A model generated the notes under the pieces. The model was not told where the DNA came from and did no database searches. It was given only the letters and a program-made list of their open reading frames with translations. The position numbers and the translations under genes are program-made. A stretch of 64,000 bases of DNA from Parietaria judaica. Its lineage: Eukaryota > Streptophyta > Magnoliopsida > Rosales > Urticaceae. Shown here piece by piece: positions 32,609 to 46,009 of this stretch. The DNA lies in contig OX940863.1 in the NCBI GenBank assembly GCA_954871525.1, positions 39,604,501-39,668,500 of the forward strand. Direction: 5' to 3'. Every line of letters begins with the position of its first letter. Positions within the stretch are counted from its first letter, which is position 1.

Positions 32609-33861
32609 AAATTCTTGCTCTGGGGAGAGGTGTGTGAAATGTGTAGAATGAGCCTCCTATTTATAGGCTCAAGGTGTGACCGATATGGAAACATTCCCAC
32701 CCTAAATTTCGAATTCTTTATATGTTAAATATAGTTAATTCTCTCAAATCAATGGTCTAGATTGAATCTAGATATATCCAATGGTTCAAATTAATTAGGG
32801 ATTTAACTTAATAAGGAATACTTTGGTAAATAATTAATCAATCAATTAACCAATCATATCCTTATGTAAAAAAATTGAATTCTTCATGTATATATATATA
32901 TATACATACATAATTTCGAAATCAATAAGCTAGAACCAATGGTTGGAATTAATTCCATAACCAACCTAATGGACCATATTGATTCTTGATAAAGTTAACT
33001 CTCCAAGCTTGATTACGAATTTCTAATTATATATGCTATATATACATGTTAATTAATTTTTAATCTGACGGTTAAGATTAAATCCTAAACCGATCCAATG
33101 GATAAAATTAATTAGCCATATTCGAAAACCCTAAGCTTGGTCATCAAGCATTCTATTTTGAATTAGGGTTTGGGGAAAATTCAATTATCTTAATCCAACT
33201 GTTGATATTAAATCATGTTCGATTTAATGGACTAAATTGATTTTAAGATTTTTCACAAATACTTAAACATAGGTACTTATGTCGCAATTAAATTGTTAAT
33301 AATAATTTTAATAATTAAATCCAAATAATTAAATTATATTATTAGTCAATGATATCAATGTCATACATTAAATGTCATGGTGCAACACCTAAATTTGTGA
33401 CATGTGATTTAATTTCATAATTTACTAATGCAATCAGAAACTCGGAAATTCTCTAAATCACAAACCGGACATCGAAACGACTCGTTTTCAAAAGAAAAGT
33501 TCCCCATAATTATATTTCCAACAACTTTCCAGTTGATGAAAAATCCAAATTCTACTTTCTTTTATCAGTTAAATTTCCTGTACCAAACTTTGGTACTTTT
33601 GCCACGTCAAAAATAAAACTTCCAAAATCTGATACAGACTTTAGTTTTATGAATCATGACAAATGATAAAACATATCGAATGTTTAAATGATGTACGTAT
33701 CATCCGTTCCGGAGCTATCCTAAGGACCATGGACCCGTATCACTGAAGCTCCAACGAACTTCTAGTTGTTTGTGAAACCTCGGTGTTATTCCACTATAAA
33801 CCCGAGGGTGCACTCTCTAGTGATACAGTATATATTATTCCCTTTTATTGCAAGGTGTCCA

Positions 33862-35750
33862 TGTTGGACATATTCTGTATATGCTCTCTATTCAGATGCT
33901 AATCCCGCTTGTATAAGATTATGGTCGTTTACCTAGGAATGAAAGGTTCTTATTAATGTTTATCTTATATAGTTATCTGTAGATTATAGATATACATAGC
34001 AAATTGAATGTTTTGATCCTTAGTTCTTTAACTTTGCATTTATGTTAAGTCATCACACCGGGTCTATGTGAGGAGGTCTGAATAACATAAATAAAGAACT
34101 TAAATTGGTCCATAGTCTAGATCGGAAGTGGGAAATTCTGATAGACTATTAGTGAAATTAATCGATCACATAGATGTGGTGATCACTTACCATGTCATTA
34201 TGCTGTCCGTGCACTGTTAAGTTCATCAAGTATGAAGTGTCTTCATACTGGGCAGGACTAGACTTATATCAGAAATCATCACATAAGTTTGTCACTGATG
34301 AAATTATTATAAGGTCGCTATGATGATCAGATGAAATCTATTGATGTTCTGAGGTAATATGAGTTTGTGCGGTTCAACTTAGACGGTCTTTGATTTAATT
34401 GTTTCAGTTTACAATCGAGTATTCCCAACACTTTATTTTGGGATCGGAAAGTTGACCGTGACAAACTGCATATTACAGATATGGATAATAACTTTATGAT
34501 TTCCTTATTATGATTTGTGGGAAGCAAATAAGTACTCATACGCAACTTAGAGCTTCATAACTCGATAAGTGAGTAGTTTGCGATAATCATAGATTAAGGA
34601 AATAACTTTACCCTTTTGATGAGAATCATAATAATACGAAAACCTGAATTCAGATAATGTGATTCTATCAGTGGACACTTGTGGTCAGGAAGGTATAATC
34701 TAAACACACTTGAGAGTTCAGCTTCGTGCTATAGTGGAATGTTACCGAAGTTGGTGAAAGTTCTAAAGATTCACTGTAGCTTGGGTCTGTTGTCCATTTG
34801 TCTCATTTGTAGCTCCACAAGGGCAACATCGCAATTATTATGTTTAATATACTTATTAAATATAAAATAGATCCAATCAAGAGTGATTCGTGATTATTGT
34901 CACAAATCCACTTATCAGCTTAATAGTGGCAAAAGTACCAAAATTTTTGGTACTGCCCAGGAATGTAAAAAATTGATAATTGAATTTGATCCCTTTAGAG
35001 TTCTAGGATTATGAGAAATCAAATTATGTAAATTTATCATTTTGAATCGTGGCCTTTTGATGTACGGTTTGAGAGTTATGGTCAAAACAGTTTATCGGCT
35101 AAGGCCGAAATGGTCAATGTTTTACCTTCGAATTTAAGAGAGAATTAAATATTGGAATTATTTCCTAGAATATTTAATTAGAAAGATAATCATAATATTT
35201 TTTGAATTATGGTTATGCGATTTTAAGTGTTTATAATCTTAAGAATAATATAAGATTTGATTGATTAAATCTTATGTGATATTTTCTGAAACATTTGTTT
35301 TTGGATTTATTCTTTATTTGATTTAATAATTAATCTTTGAGTAAATATCTCAAAATGGTTTAAATAATCTCTCAAATTGGTTGAGAGAATCTCTCCAAAG
35401 TGGTTGGGCCAGTTTCCTATAAATAGGGGAGCTCTGGAACCTTAAAACACATTGATTAGACTTCAGAAAATCCTCTTTCTCTCTCCCTCTCTTAGTTCTT
35501 GCGAAAATCACAGGGGAAATTCTTCACTGGATTTTGCTTTTAGGTTTTAGAGGTTATTCTAGGAGAGCCCACGCATCTCAGCGATCTAGTTCCAGAGAAT
35601 ACATCGGAAGACAACTGGGAGTTATCTTCTCACAGAAAATTGCGAGCAGCATGTGGATTGGAGGCATGAAGTTCTTGAAGATCAGAGAACGCAACCAGAA
35701 TCGTTGAAGGTGTCAGGTATGCGTTTCCGTATTTATCGATTTTGATATTA
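33862..35750 (+). mobile_element. TGTTGGACAT-type non-coding LTR, copy B
   Basis: Starts TGTTGGACATATTCTG. A TATA box, CCTATAAATAGGGGA, at about 35418 is followed by a pyrimidine-rich leader (TCTTTCTCTCTCCCTCTC). The end is uncertain and placed near GTGTCAGGTATGCG at about 35708-35750. Its left edge touches the inverted copy head-to-head at 33861/33862. There is no long open frame. Confidence 0.5.
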
Positions 35751-36600
35751 TTTACTTACTTGTGGCTTAATTAAAATTAGTTAATAACGTGTAAAGAAAA
35801 TTAAGAAAATTATTTTATCACGATCGGGCTAATTAATTTTTGTTTTATGTATAACCGGATAAGGTAATAGGTTTTTACCGTTTTGCCTCTCATTGCATTT
35901 TCATCCTCAACTCAGTTAGTAATATTATGAGTAACCCACTCATGGTTTCGATTCATAAGTTGCGCACGGGTACCTCTCACTTCTCACCACTAACAATAAA
36001 TGGAGTCATCTTGACTTTGAAGAGAGCTATGTGATGTCCATTTCTATGACCAAGCTACTCTTATCTGTTGAATACCATGTTCCCAAAATAGCAGCATTGG
36101 GAACGACAATAAATGTGTTATTTAACAGTTAAATCAAAGAACAATCAAGTCAACAGTCCTGACTCGAGGTCACTCAGGACTTAGATCGAATATCCATTTG
36201 ATCATCTACTAGTGACTCAACTCCAAGTTGTCAGTGACGGTCTTATATGACAACTTCCGGAGTTTAAGTCATGTCCAGTCCAGTATGAAGCCGCTTCATA
36301 CTTAATGCACTTCTAGTGAGTGTGACACACACACTTAATCCAGAGTAGGATTACATCACTTAGTCTTATTAATATCTTTGTCCAATTAAGGAGCTCCCAC
36401 TCAGTAAATCAAGTCACGGACATTTTAAGTTCATTTATTATGATTATTAATTCTTCCTCAAATTGACTCGGTTGTGATAATAATAACATAATTGCATCCT
36501 GTATGAACTATGGAACAAACATTCTATTTTACTCTACCAGAAACTATAATAAGATTAACATAATAAGTAACATATTTTATTCAACGACTTTAGTCAAAAT
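35751..36600. other. LTR-related non-coding DNA
   Basis: No gene. CCAGTATGAAGCCGCTTCATACTT (about 36280) resembles the inverted form of motifs in copies A and B, suggesting another diverged minus-strand relative that ends at 36649. Confidence 0.35.
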
Positions 36601-36654
36601 CTTTTACAATTAGGGAAAAGACAGCTTGTTTAAGGACACACGTCCAACAATCAC

Positions 36655-36968
36655 CACATGTATGTTATAAAGTTCACCAATAGTCGTTCTCAATCAGAAG
36701 TTCCCACTTCCAATCTAGACTATGAACCCGTTTAAGTTCTTTATTCGTGTTAGTCAAAGATCCTCACATAGACTCAGTGTGATGACTTAACATAAAAAAG
36801 CAAAGTAAAAGAACTAAGGATTAAACATTCAATTTTGTTGATATAATCCGTAGATAACTAAATAAGATTATCATTAACAAGAACTATTCATTAAAAGGCA
36901 GATGGTCATAATCTTATACAAGCGGGATTAGCATTTGAATAGAGGGCATATATCAAATATGTCCAACA
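36655..36968 (-). mobile_element. TGTTGGACAT-type LTR start, copy C, interrupted
   Basis: Read on the minus strand from 36968 it begins TGTTGGACATATTTGATA and follows copies A and B for about 315 bp. It then breaks at GTGAT, where a second terminus, TGTTGGACGTGTGTCC, begins at 36649. The second LTR is therefore inserted in copy C. The matching duplication on its far side was not found. Confidence 0.55.
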
Positions 36969-37037
36969 GAGAGTTGTACCTAGGAGAGTTTGAGAGGGGT
37001 GATGCTCTCGCTCCCTGAAAAGAGCCCATTTGATCCA

Positions 37038-37560
37038 CACTACTACAAATAAGGGATACGACTACACTTAAAAAGTGTAGTCGGAAGATCCGACTACACT
37101 TAAAAAGTGTAGTCGGAAGATCCGACTACACTGATTATGTGTCGTCGGATCAACCGTCGTTGGATATCCGACGATGGAAAAACTTACGTCGTCGAAATAT
37201 GGGTCCGACGACACTTGTTAAGTGTCGTCAGATCGATAGTTCGCCGCGGCAAATAAAAACGCGCCGTGGCGAACTCTGTCCAACGACACATAGTAAGTGT
37301 CGTCGGAACATAATCAGCCGCAGCGAATTTATCTTAGCCGCGGCGATTATACACACACACCCATAATTAATCTCCCCTATTAAATGTGCGCCGCGGCGTC
37401 TTTTTGTGCGCCGCGGCAAGTTTCATTCCGACGACACTTTTATGCGTCGTCGGATTAAAACACGCCGCGGCACATTTATGTTTGCCGCGGCTATTTGCAG
37501 CCCGATGGCCAAAATATTGCACTTCTGACGATGGTTTTCCATGCGTCGTCGAATATGCCC
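37038..37560. repeat. left TIR and subterminal repeat array of the CACTA element
   Basis: The 14-bp TIR is followed by two tandem copies of GACTACACTTAAAAAGTGTA and by repeated TGTCGTCGG and GCCGCGGC palindromes up to about 37560. Subterminal arrays in this superfamily bind the element's own DNA-binding protein and are needed for excision. Confidence 0.9.
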
Positions 37561-37823
37561 ATATAAAATTAAAAAAACCGGGCGAAAATATCGCCCGGAT
37601 GCTTTGTATCCCCTGTAAATAATATATATTTTATAAAATAAATTACAAAACTAACCGATTTATACAAAATATACTTCCGTACTTACAAAAAGTATCGTTC
37701 ATAATTACAAATAGAACCGGTGTCCATATACCTAAGAATGTATTCTATTCTTCATCATACTTAGAATATTTTTGAAGAAATAATAAACCTAATCTAACTC
37801 TAAGAAAATCTATCTCTTTTGAA

Positions 37824-40469
37824 CTATATATATATTTTTTTATCAACATACGAAGTATCCTTGATGACGATGTCGTGCATGAACCTCATGATGAAATATC
37901 CGCACTCGTGATTTCCCGGTTGTTTCGGACATGTTTTTGAAATCGTCACTTTAACCGCCGGACATGTTTTTGAAATCGTCACTTTAATCGTCACTTTCCC
38001 GGTTGTTTCGGACATGTTTTTGAAATCGTCAATATTGAAAAAGGAACTTACTCTTCAAAAAACTCGGTTAAATGCGGATTCAAACCTCTTGAACTTTTAA
38101 GTGAATCGAATACGATCACACTATTGCGCCAAGGATTATACACGAGGAGAGTCCAATGATTGTGACTATTGTATGACATCAACCACAATTTGTCTCTCTT
38201 GCATTTTTTTTATATTGTTGAAGCAAACAACCACGTCCTCATTCAATTTGTTTGTCCTCCTTTCTTTTTCGGCGTGACGGTTGTAGTTCAAATCGTTATA
38301 CGGCGTAATGAAACCGTACAAGTCCTTCTTATCACTTTTTAGCATGTATGTTTGTAATAAATAACTACAAATATATACAAATTAACATACTATAAGTACA
38401 ACTAGAACAAATTATCCATATTTTCAAATCTTTAGGAAATAAGTAGGCGAAAAATAGAAAACATACCTTTGACAAATCGATAGCCAATGCACACACACGT
38501 CCTCGAGCAATAGAAACTCTCGTACATCATCGAAACTTATCCAAGTTGTATCATTAACTTTCAATGCGATGTCCTTTGCAAGCATATAATTGTTGGCATA
38601 ATCGGCCAACGATCTCAATTCTGGGACAACGGACGCCAACTTAATCTTTTTTTCGTCTTCCGCAATTTTGGCAACCTCTTTTGGCTTGGATTTGAGAGTT
38701 GGACTACCTTCGGAACCAACCTTCTTGACTAAAGATGTCAACCAAGGCACAATGTGCCCGACCGCATCATCGAGATATTCCAAACATTGGGTTTCCTTTT
38801 GGAGAGGCCATTGACGGACCGGACAAGTTACCACTTCAATTAACACCCAAGTATAAGCCGACGCGGACTCATTATTGAGAAAAGGTTCCTCGCTCGGGCT
38901 ACAAAGGTTATATGCCCTCCTCGTTGCGACATGGTCCTGAAAAGCATCGTCGAAGATAAGACATCCGACGCCACCATCCCCGGACACCGGCGTCCTTGGA
39001 TGAGACGTCGCCGGTCGTACATCCCTCGATCCCCTTTGGCCAACACCGCTTTCATTTTCTACCTGTGCGGGCTTAGTCTTTTTCGCCGAACCAACCGGAG
39101 CGAGAGGTTGTAACCGGAGCAAGAGGTTGACTAACCGGAGTGCCGCCACGGGAGCAAGCATCATTACTCCCTTCAAAATTTCGAGACATTGTTTGTTTCA
39201 TGAAAGCTTCCATTTGTGACTTCCATTCTTCCATTTTAGCATCTTTCGCCGCATTTTCCGCTTTCATTTCTTCTATTTGCGCTTGGAGGTTTTTGACGAC
39301 GGGATTCGGCATTGAGTTGGATGCTCGGTGATATGCTCGCTTTGTGACGTATTTCGATTGTCCCCGAACCCGTCCGGGATGGTCTTTCTTTCCCAACGCT
39401 CTTGTCAACACGTCGATCTCCTCATCGGATTCCAACTCGCCATTTTCTTCTTGCGTGACATATTCGTCCTAACAATTAAACAACAATGATAAGAGAATCA
39501 AAATTCATTTAATATAAATAAAAAGAATCAAAACTACTAAGTACTTACTATTTTCTCAATTATTGGCTCCAAAGTTGGGTCCTTTAATGAACCGTCGGGG
39601 TTCTTCCTCGTGACGCACCAAAGTGTGGAATGGGTGGCCCATTCTCCACTTTCGGCATGCTACGAAACAAAATAAACACGTTATTCGATGTTTGGCAATA
39701 AAGTAAGGTTAAAAATACAAAATTAGAACCCTTACAATTTTTTGATCAATCTTCCGATATCCGTTTCGGCCCGTATGTGCAAGGTATTCTACTTGCTCTG
39801 TATGAGCTTTATTTTGCTTTGAGAGTTTAGCGAACCTTTTGCTTAATCTAATATTCACAAACTCCTTCCACACTTCGGCCGTGATGCTCGTGTAATACTT
39901 CTCAACAATATCCGGTCGATTATAAATATTTTTATCCGTGCCATCTTTCTTGAATAGGGTACCGAGATCGTACCGGAATTGTCTTGCCGCATTCGATGCA
40001 CTTGACAAACATTTTCCCTTGAACCATGGTGGAACAACGAATGCTTGCTCGATTTCATTCCATATCCGTTCTTTCACCTTAGCATGTTTTTTATCTCTCC
40101 AACCGATTATAGTTATTGGAGCGAATTCCCGAGCACACACACCAATCCAACTACCTAAAAGATCACCTTCCTTATCTTCCGGTTGTTCTTTCTCATCAAA
40201 ATTAACACGAATTTTTCCCCCTTATGCTGTGATAGAGTGACTCTTTTTAATAGAGTCACTTTTCTTCTTCCTTGAGCTTTTAGATCTCTTCTTTGTCTTG
40301 TTTCTTCCTCGCCTAATATAATTAACTCAATCTTAGAAACTAGACGAATACAACAATTATCAATGCAAATAAATATGAACTAACCGGGTGATAGCCTAGT
40401 TTCTTCATGGTCGGGTGAAGATTCTCGATCCGACATCTTACGTTCGGGTGATTCGTCTCGTTTCGACAT
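37824..40469 (-). pseudogene. Ptta/EnSpm-type transposon protein followed by a Ulp1-like protease, broken
   Basis: The likely start is the ATG at 40469 (MSKRDESPERKMSDRESS). Next comes a basic Lys/Arg-Ser stretch, then the conserved region 39709-40140 (SWIGVCAREFAPITIIGWRD, RFAKLSKQNKAHTEQ) typical of PF03004 plant transposon proteins. A coiled coil follows (KNLQAQIEEMKAENAAKD, about 39240-39310). Downstream are C48-protease-type motifs: NHWTLLVYNPW with FDSL (about 38105-38160; likely catalytic His and Asp) and KQPGNHECGYFIMRFM (about 37865-37915; likely Gln and Cys). Breaks include an in-frame TAA near 40222 and a frame change near 39100. GACGATTTCAAAAACATGTC is repeated three times at 37925-38030, just upstream of the Cys motif. 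Proteases of this type in transposons may process or de-SUMOylate proteins; the role here is unknown. Confidence 0.7.
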
Positions 40470-41134
40470 AGTGAAATAGCAAGTATTCCTAAACCCATGA
40501 CCAACAACAACAAAACAAATCATCAAATTAATTATAAACCCAATAACAACAAACCATAACTAGAATCAACAAAAACAAAAAAGCAACAACAAATTCATTA
40601 ACCTACTAAGAAATATTCTCTATATCATCAAAATATCATCTCATAAACTATAAACAATACTATTTTAAAACAAAAATACATGAAAAAGCAAGTATTCCTA
40701 AACCCATGACCAACAACAACAAAACAAATCATCAAATTAATTATAAACCCAACAACAACAAACCATAACAAGAATAAACAAAAACAAAAAAGCAACAACA
40801 AATTCATTAACCCACTAAGAAATATTCTCTATATCAACAAAATATCATCTCATAAACTATAAACAATATTATTTTAACACAAAAATACATGAAAAATGTA
40901 ATATCAATTTAGGACTCGCATTCTAACCTTGTTCAAGAGAGTAGACTAGTTGGTGGCTCGCGACGGCGACGGCGACGGCGACGACATCGTCTAGAGAAAT
41001 AGAGGGAAGGAGGGTAAAGAGGATGAGAGAAAGAGAGAAGAGACTAAAGTGAGAAGTGAAGAAAAAAAGGAGGGAAAGGCTGAAATGAGAGAGAAAAATG
41101 GAGGGAATCTGATTAAGGATGAAAAGAAATCGAA

Positions 41135-41660
41135 AATTTGGGATTTCGACGACACAAGACACTATACGTCGTGCAGAAGCCTGACTCTCGCCGCGGCGAA
41201 CTTAAATTCGCTGCAACGAGTAATGTTCTGACGACACATTTATGTGTCGTCGAACAACCTAGCCGCGGCAAGCCAATATTTGCCGCGGTGCGGTATACAT
41301 AAAATCCAACCCGTGGCTAATGGTTTCTTTGGTGCAGAACCCGCCGCGGCGTGTTATTGTTAGCCGCGGCGAGTAATGTTCTGACGACACATTTATGTGT
41401 CGTCGAACAACCTAGCCGCGGCAAGCCAATATTTGCCGCGGCGTGGGATACATAAAATTCAACCTGTGGCCACGGGTTACTTTGGTGCAGAACCCGCCGC
41501 GGCGTGTTCTGGTTAGCCGCGGCGAGTAATGTTCAGACGACACATTTATGTGTCGTCGAACAACCTAGCCGCGGAAATCCAATATTGGCCGCGGCGGGTA
41601 GTGCCTCAAATCCATGACGCGCCCTAGCTTAAAAATATATGCCGCGGCGTATAACGATTT
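41135..41660. repeat. internal palindrome array, 153-bp tandem units
   Basis: Units starting GAGTAATGTT at 41218, 41371 and 41524 are spaced exactly 153 bp apart. Each holds the hairpin CGACACATTTATGTGTCG and several GCCGCGGC palindromes, the same motifs as at the element's ends. The array lies between the TNP2-type gene and the PF03004/Ulp1 gene, at the presumed promoter side of the latter. Confidence 0.92.
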
Positions 41661-42294
41661 ATTATTTTTTTCCGATCTTTTACACTTCGAAAAAATATAA
41701 AATTTATTTTATCACTCTTAGATTAGATTATTATTATTAAATTATGCTATATTATATTTGATAAAATAGTTTAAACAATTAAACTAAAATATTCATGAAG
41801 TTGTTGGAAAATTGATGTTAATTAATATACGTTTTAATTATTACACAATATATGTTACCTCGAGCTCATTGAAAACATATTCTATAGTTTTCGATGAAGA
41901 ATATTTCTATATTTGTAGGGTTTTTTTTTTTTTGGTTCGCTTAAGTTGATAACACCAACTAATGCATTTAGGGTTTATGGTTTAGGGTTGAGGGTTTAGG
42001 GTTAGGGTAGCCAACTTATTATTAAATTCATATATTACTAAAAATCTTATAAATTCTTATTATTATAATATGATCGAGAAATGTGTTTTCACATTCAATA
42101 TTAAAATGCTTAAATGTGTTTTCACATTTAATATCGAGCATTGATGATATCAATAATTATATCGAGAAATGTGTTTTCACATTTAATAATAAATGCTTAT
42201 AAATTCTTATTATTATAATATAATAGTAAAAAACTTATTTTTTTTCTTACTATTATAATATTATAATGATTGATATCGTCTATAAAAATTGGAT

Positions 42295-42420
42295 ATGTGC
42301 AATATCCCGCGTCGAATTTTCTAATGCCGCGGCTAATAATTCCAACGACACTAAAAAGTGTTGTTCGAACACAAATTTGCCGCGGCGAAGAATATTTAGC
42401 CGCGGCGCATATCGCAAAAA
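42295..42420. repeat. short internal palindrome array after TNP2
   Basis: Contains GCCGCGG motifs and CGACACTAAAAAGTGTTGTTCG just downstream of the TNP2-type stop codon (42574). It is a smaller version of the arrays at 41135 and 46010. Confidence 0.8.
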
Positions 42421-42573
42421 TATTGCACATGCTACGGGTTTTCAATATTTTACTCGTTGAAAAAATTAAAAAATGTCTCACATTATAACTAAAATCACAT
42501 TAAGAAATTATATTATGAAATAATAACAAATGTTTAAACATAAAATAAGTACTCATAAAAACTTATTATTATT

Positions 42574-45500
42574 TTATTCAATTTCTGTTGACGGGATATC
42601 TAAACGTCGCAACTTGGAAACGTCATCATCATCAAAGTTCTCAACCTCATCAATGCTCGGTAGCTTCTTCGAAAATGGTGCGATGGTTGTGATGTCTACC
42701 GCTTCTTCGTCGAAATATTCTTCTATGTTTTTCGCCTTCACATGCACGACGAGAGATAATTCTGGATCAATCGGGTCCGAGACATAAAACACTTGATTTG
42801 CTTGGGATGCCATTATAAATGAATCGTTAGCGTAGCCCACTCGTCTAAAGTCAACAACTGTAACTCCGTCATCGTCGACTTTTACGTAGTTGTTGTCCGC
42901 CCATTTGCACTTAAACAATGCAACTCGCGAACCACAATAATCTAGCTCCCAAATATCTTCTACATAGCCGTAGTAGCTCATAATAGCTTGTACTGGATTC
43001 TTATCCTTGGCCGACGCAACATGCATTCCTTCTGCAAATAATGTAACACCACTGTTTTGCACGGGGTGTTTTTCGTCACTTTCCCTTGTGTAAAACGTGT
43101 ACCCGTTAACGTACCACGATGTGTACCTGATTATTTCTTGTGAAGGGCCACCAGAGATCTTCCATAGGGACTCATCATAATGCTTTCTTATTGGATATAA
43201 ATATCCATCGAACCACTTTGGAAACGTACAGTTGTGCTCTTCTTGTAGCCATTTTTCATTTTTTGACTTTTTTGGATAAATACGCCTCAACTCATTCACA
43301 TGCACATCAATAAAGAGCTCCATACCGGGTGAATTGTGCAATACATATAGAACGACTTGCTCCCATTCTTTTCGGTTGACAGTTGAAGGATTTCCTGCGC
43401 ATTAAAACATCATACTTATTATTAATTATAAATGAAATTATAATATATCAAATTATTACCTGAGGATAAGCCTTTTGATTCCGCAACGGCGAGTTTAGGC
43501 ACCCCAATTGGCGGAGCCTTCGCGCAATGCTCAGCACAAAACTCAACCGACTCCTCCGCCATATAACACTCGACAATGCTCCCTTCTGGCCGATTGTAAT
43601 TCTTCACATACCCTTTCAAGACTTTCATATATCGCTCAATTGGATACATCCACCGTAAAATATAGGTCCACAAAACTTCACTTCGCGTACTAGATGAACA
43701 GTTAAGTGAATCATGACGTCGAAAAATGAGGGTGGAAAGAACGTCTCGAGCATCCATAGGGTTTTAACCAAGTCCGCCTGTATCTCGTCGAGTTCCAATA
43801 TCTTAAGTGTTTTGGCACAAATTTTGTTGAAAAATCACAAAACTTGGAAATGGCATATCGAACTTCCTTTGACAAAAAACCTCGCAAAGCAAGAGGAAGT
43901 ATTTGTTGAAGCAACATATGACAATCGTGAGTCTTCATTCCGATAAGTCTCAAATCCTTCATAGATACAAACCTCTTGTAGTTTGACGAATGACCTTCGG
44001 GAACTTTTACGGCCGCAAGCCATTCACAAAACTTCCTTCGTTCCACTCGAGATAACGTGTGCACAGCCGGTGGTAAAAATGTCTTTTTTCCTTGAGTCTC
44101 GGGATGCAAATTCGGTCTTATACCCAATTCAACGAGATCTTCTCGAGCTTTCTTCCCGTCCTTTGTTTTATTTGGATCATCAAGCAAAGTACCGACAATT
44201 GCCTCACATACATTTTTTTCAATGTGCATAATGTCCAAACAATGACGAACATAATGCGACTTCCAGTACGGGAGTTCATATAAAATTGATACTTTCTTGA
44301 ACGGTCTATCTTCATACGATTTTTTCTTACCCCTAATTTTTCTTTTTCCGAGCACCGGATAAGTCTCTTCGCAAATCAACTTATAGACATCTTCGCCGTT
44401 TAAAATTCTTGGAGGTCTTCGAAATTCTTGATGTCCATTAAACTTCTTCGCATTCTTCCTGTACGGGTGATTTAACGGTAAAAATCTTCGATGATCTAGA
44501 AAAACTGTCTTCTTCCCATGCTTCAACCGGGTCGAACATGTATCTTTTATGCAAACAGGACAACCAATTTTGCATTTAACTGAGTAACCTGACAAGTTCC
44601 CGTACGCCGGGAAGTCGTTGATTGTCCACATTAGCATTGCTTTCAATCTGAACTTTTCTTGAAGGTGCGCATCCATGATCGTCATTCCTTCCTCCCACAT
44701 AATCTTCAAATCGTCGATCAATGGTGCCAAGTAGACATCAATGTCATTTCCCGGTTGGCTCGGTCCCGAGATTAAAAGCGTCAACATTAAGAACTTACGC
44801 TTCATACACAATTTCGGAGGGAGGTTGTAGTTGATGAGTATTACTGGCCAAACACTATATCGACTACTCGTTACCAAATGGATTCATCCCATCGGTGGCC
44901 AAACCGAGACGCAAATTCCTGTGATCTGCGCTGAATTCCGGATGATGGGCGTCAAAAGATTTCCACTGTGCAGCATCAACGGGGTGTCTTATAACGCCAT
45001 CCTTACTGCGGTTTTTTGAGTGCCAAATCATGTTCTTGGCGTGAGTGGGGTTGTTAAACATGCATTTAAAGCGCGTCAACGGGGGGATGTACCATAATAC
45101 TTTTTGCGGAACCCCTTTCACACCGTCGTGAGGCTTCTTCCCTATCTTCCACCTTGACTCACCGCACACCGGACATTCCATTAAACATTCATGCTCATTC
45201 CTATACAGTACGCAATCCTTAGGACATGCATGAAGCTTATCGAACTTAAGACCTAACAACCCCAACGTCTTCTTTGCGTCATAGATGGATAATGGCACTC
45301 TATTTCCCTCCGGAAGCACATCCCGAAGAGCTTCCAACAATAGCGTAAAGCTAGTATTTGACCAAGCTCCTGCCGCCTTTAAATGAAATAAAGTCACCAA
45401 GAACCCTATTTTCGAACGCTTACACCCATCAAACAAAGGAGCTTCAAAATCACCCACCATCGACTCAAATAATTCCGGTTGTCCCACATAATCCTCTTCG

Positions 45501-45811
45501 GCGCGATTCAACATACCATTCACATCATCCTCTTTGACGTCTTGTTCGTGTACATAATCATCGACTCTTCTACCACGAATTTTTTCCCCGTGAAAGTACC
45601 AATGATCATATGAACTCATTATACCAAACGCAAATAAATGCGATTCGACATCCTCCATCAATTTTGAAACTAAATTTCCACATATAAGACAAGGATACCG
45701 AATCAATTCTCCTTTTCTACAATTTAATGTAACAAAATCCAAAAACTCTTGAACACCTCGTCGGTAAGCATCGCTCAATCTATTTTCCTTCATCCATTCT
45801 CTAGAAGCCAT
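42574..45811 (-). pseudogene. TNP2-type CACTA transposase, frameshifted
   Basis: The catalytic transposase family of CACTA elements. It starts MASREWMKENRLSDAYRRGV (45811), the transposase-associated N-terminal region, with a Cys pair in PCLICGN. A C-x2-C zinc-binding pair, ECPVCGESRWK, precedes the TNP2 core (LATDGMNPFG, GYSVKCKIGCPVC, HCLDIMHIEKNVCEAIVGTL, GMKTHDCHMLLQ). The DUF4218-type region (RWMYPIERYMKVLKGYVKN) follows, then after an intron (acceptor at 43394/43395) the DUF4216-type region (SWYVNGYTFYTRE, WELDYCG, FKCKW), ending acidic. At least three frame changes are visible: near 44868 after NPFGN, near 43850, and near 43650. The gene is therefore broken, although the domains are otherwise complete and well preserved. 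Confidence 0.88.
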
Positions 45812-46009
45812 AATGCAAATCTACTTAACAAGATCTGGAATTTTGAGAAATAATACATTTCCTTCCCGTAGACAAACCGCGAACACAAAGTTGAAATCCT
45901 TCAACCAAGTAGCCTAAGTTGACTAAGTGCAAAGTGGATAGAGTATGAGGAGAGTATAGAGAAAAAAGTGAAGGAAAATAATAATAGGTTCGTATTTTAA
46001 AAACTCAGA

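Larger units (their letters stand above)
31500..33861 (-). mobile_element. minus-strand non-coding LTR, split by a second copy
   Basis: On the minus strand, 31500-31657 matches the leader-like part of the plus-strand copy at about 35530-35660 (for example AGAATACATCGGAAG in both). The region 32330-32680 holds a minus-strand TATA box (CCTATAAATAGGAGG, about 32657) with leader-like DNA. Around 33540-33610, GTGGCAAAAGTACCAAA matches 34926-34942 in inverted orientation. Together these indicate an LTR about 2 kb long, homologous to 33862-35750 but inverted, and interrupted by the TGTTGGACAT copy at 31658. No coding is present. Exact limits are inferred. Confidence 0.45.
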
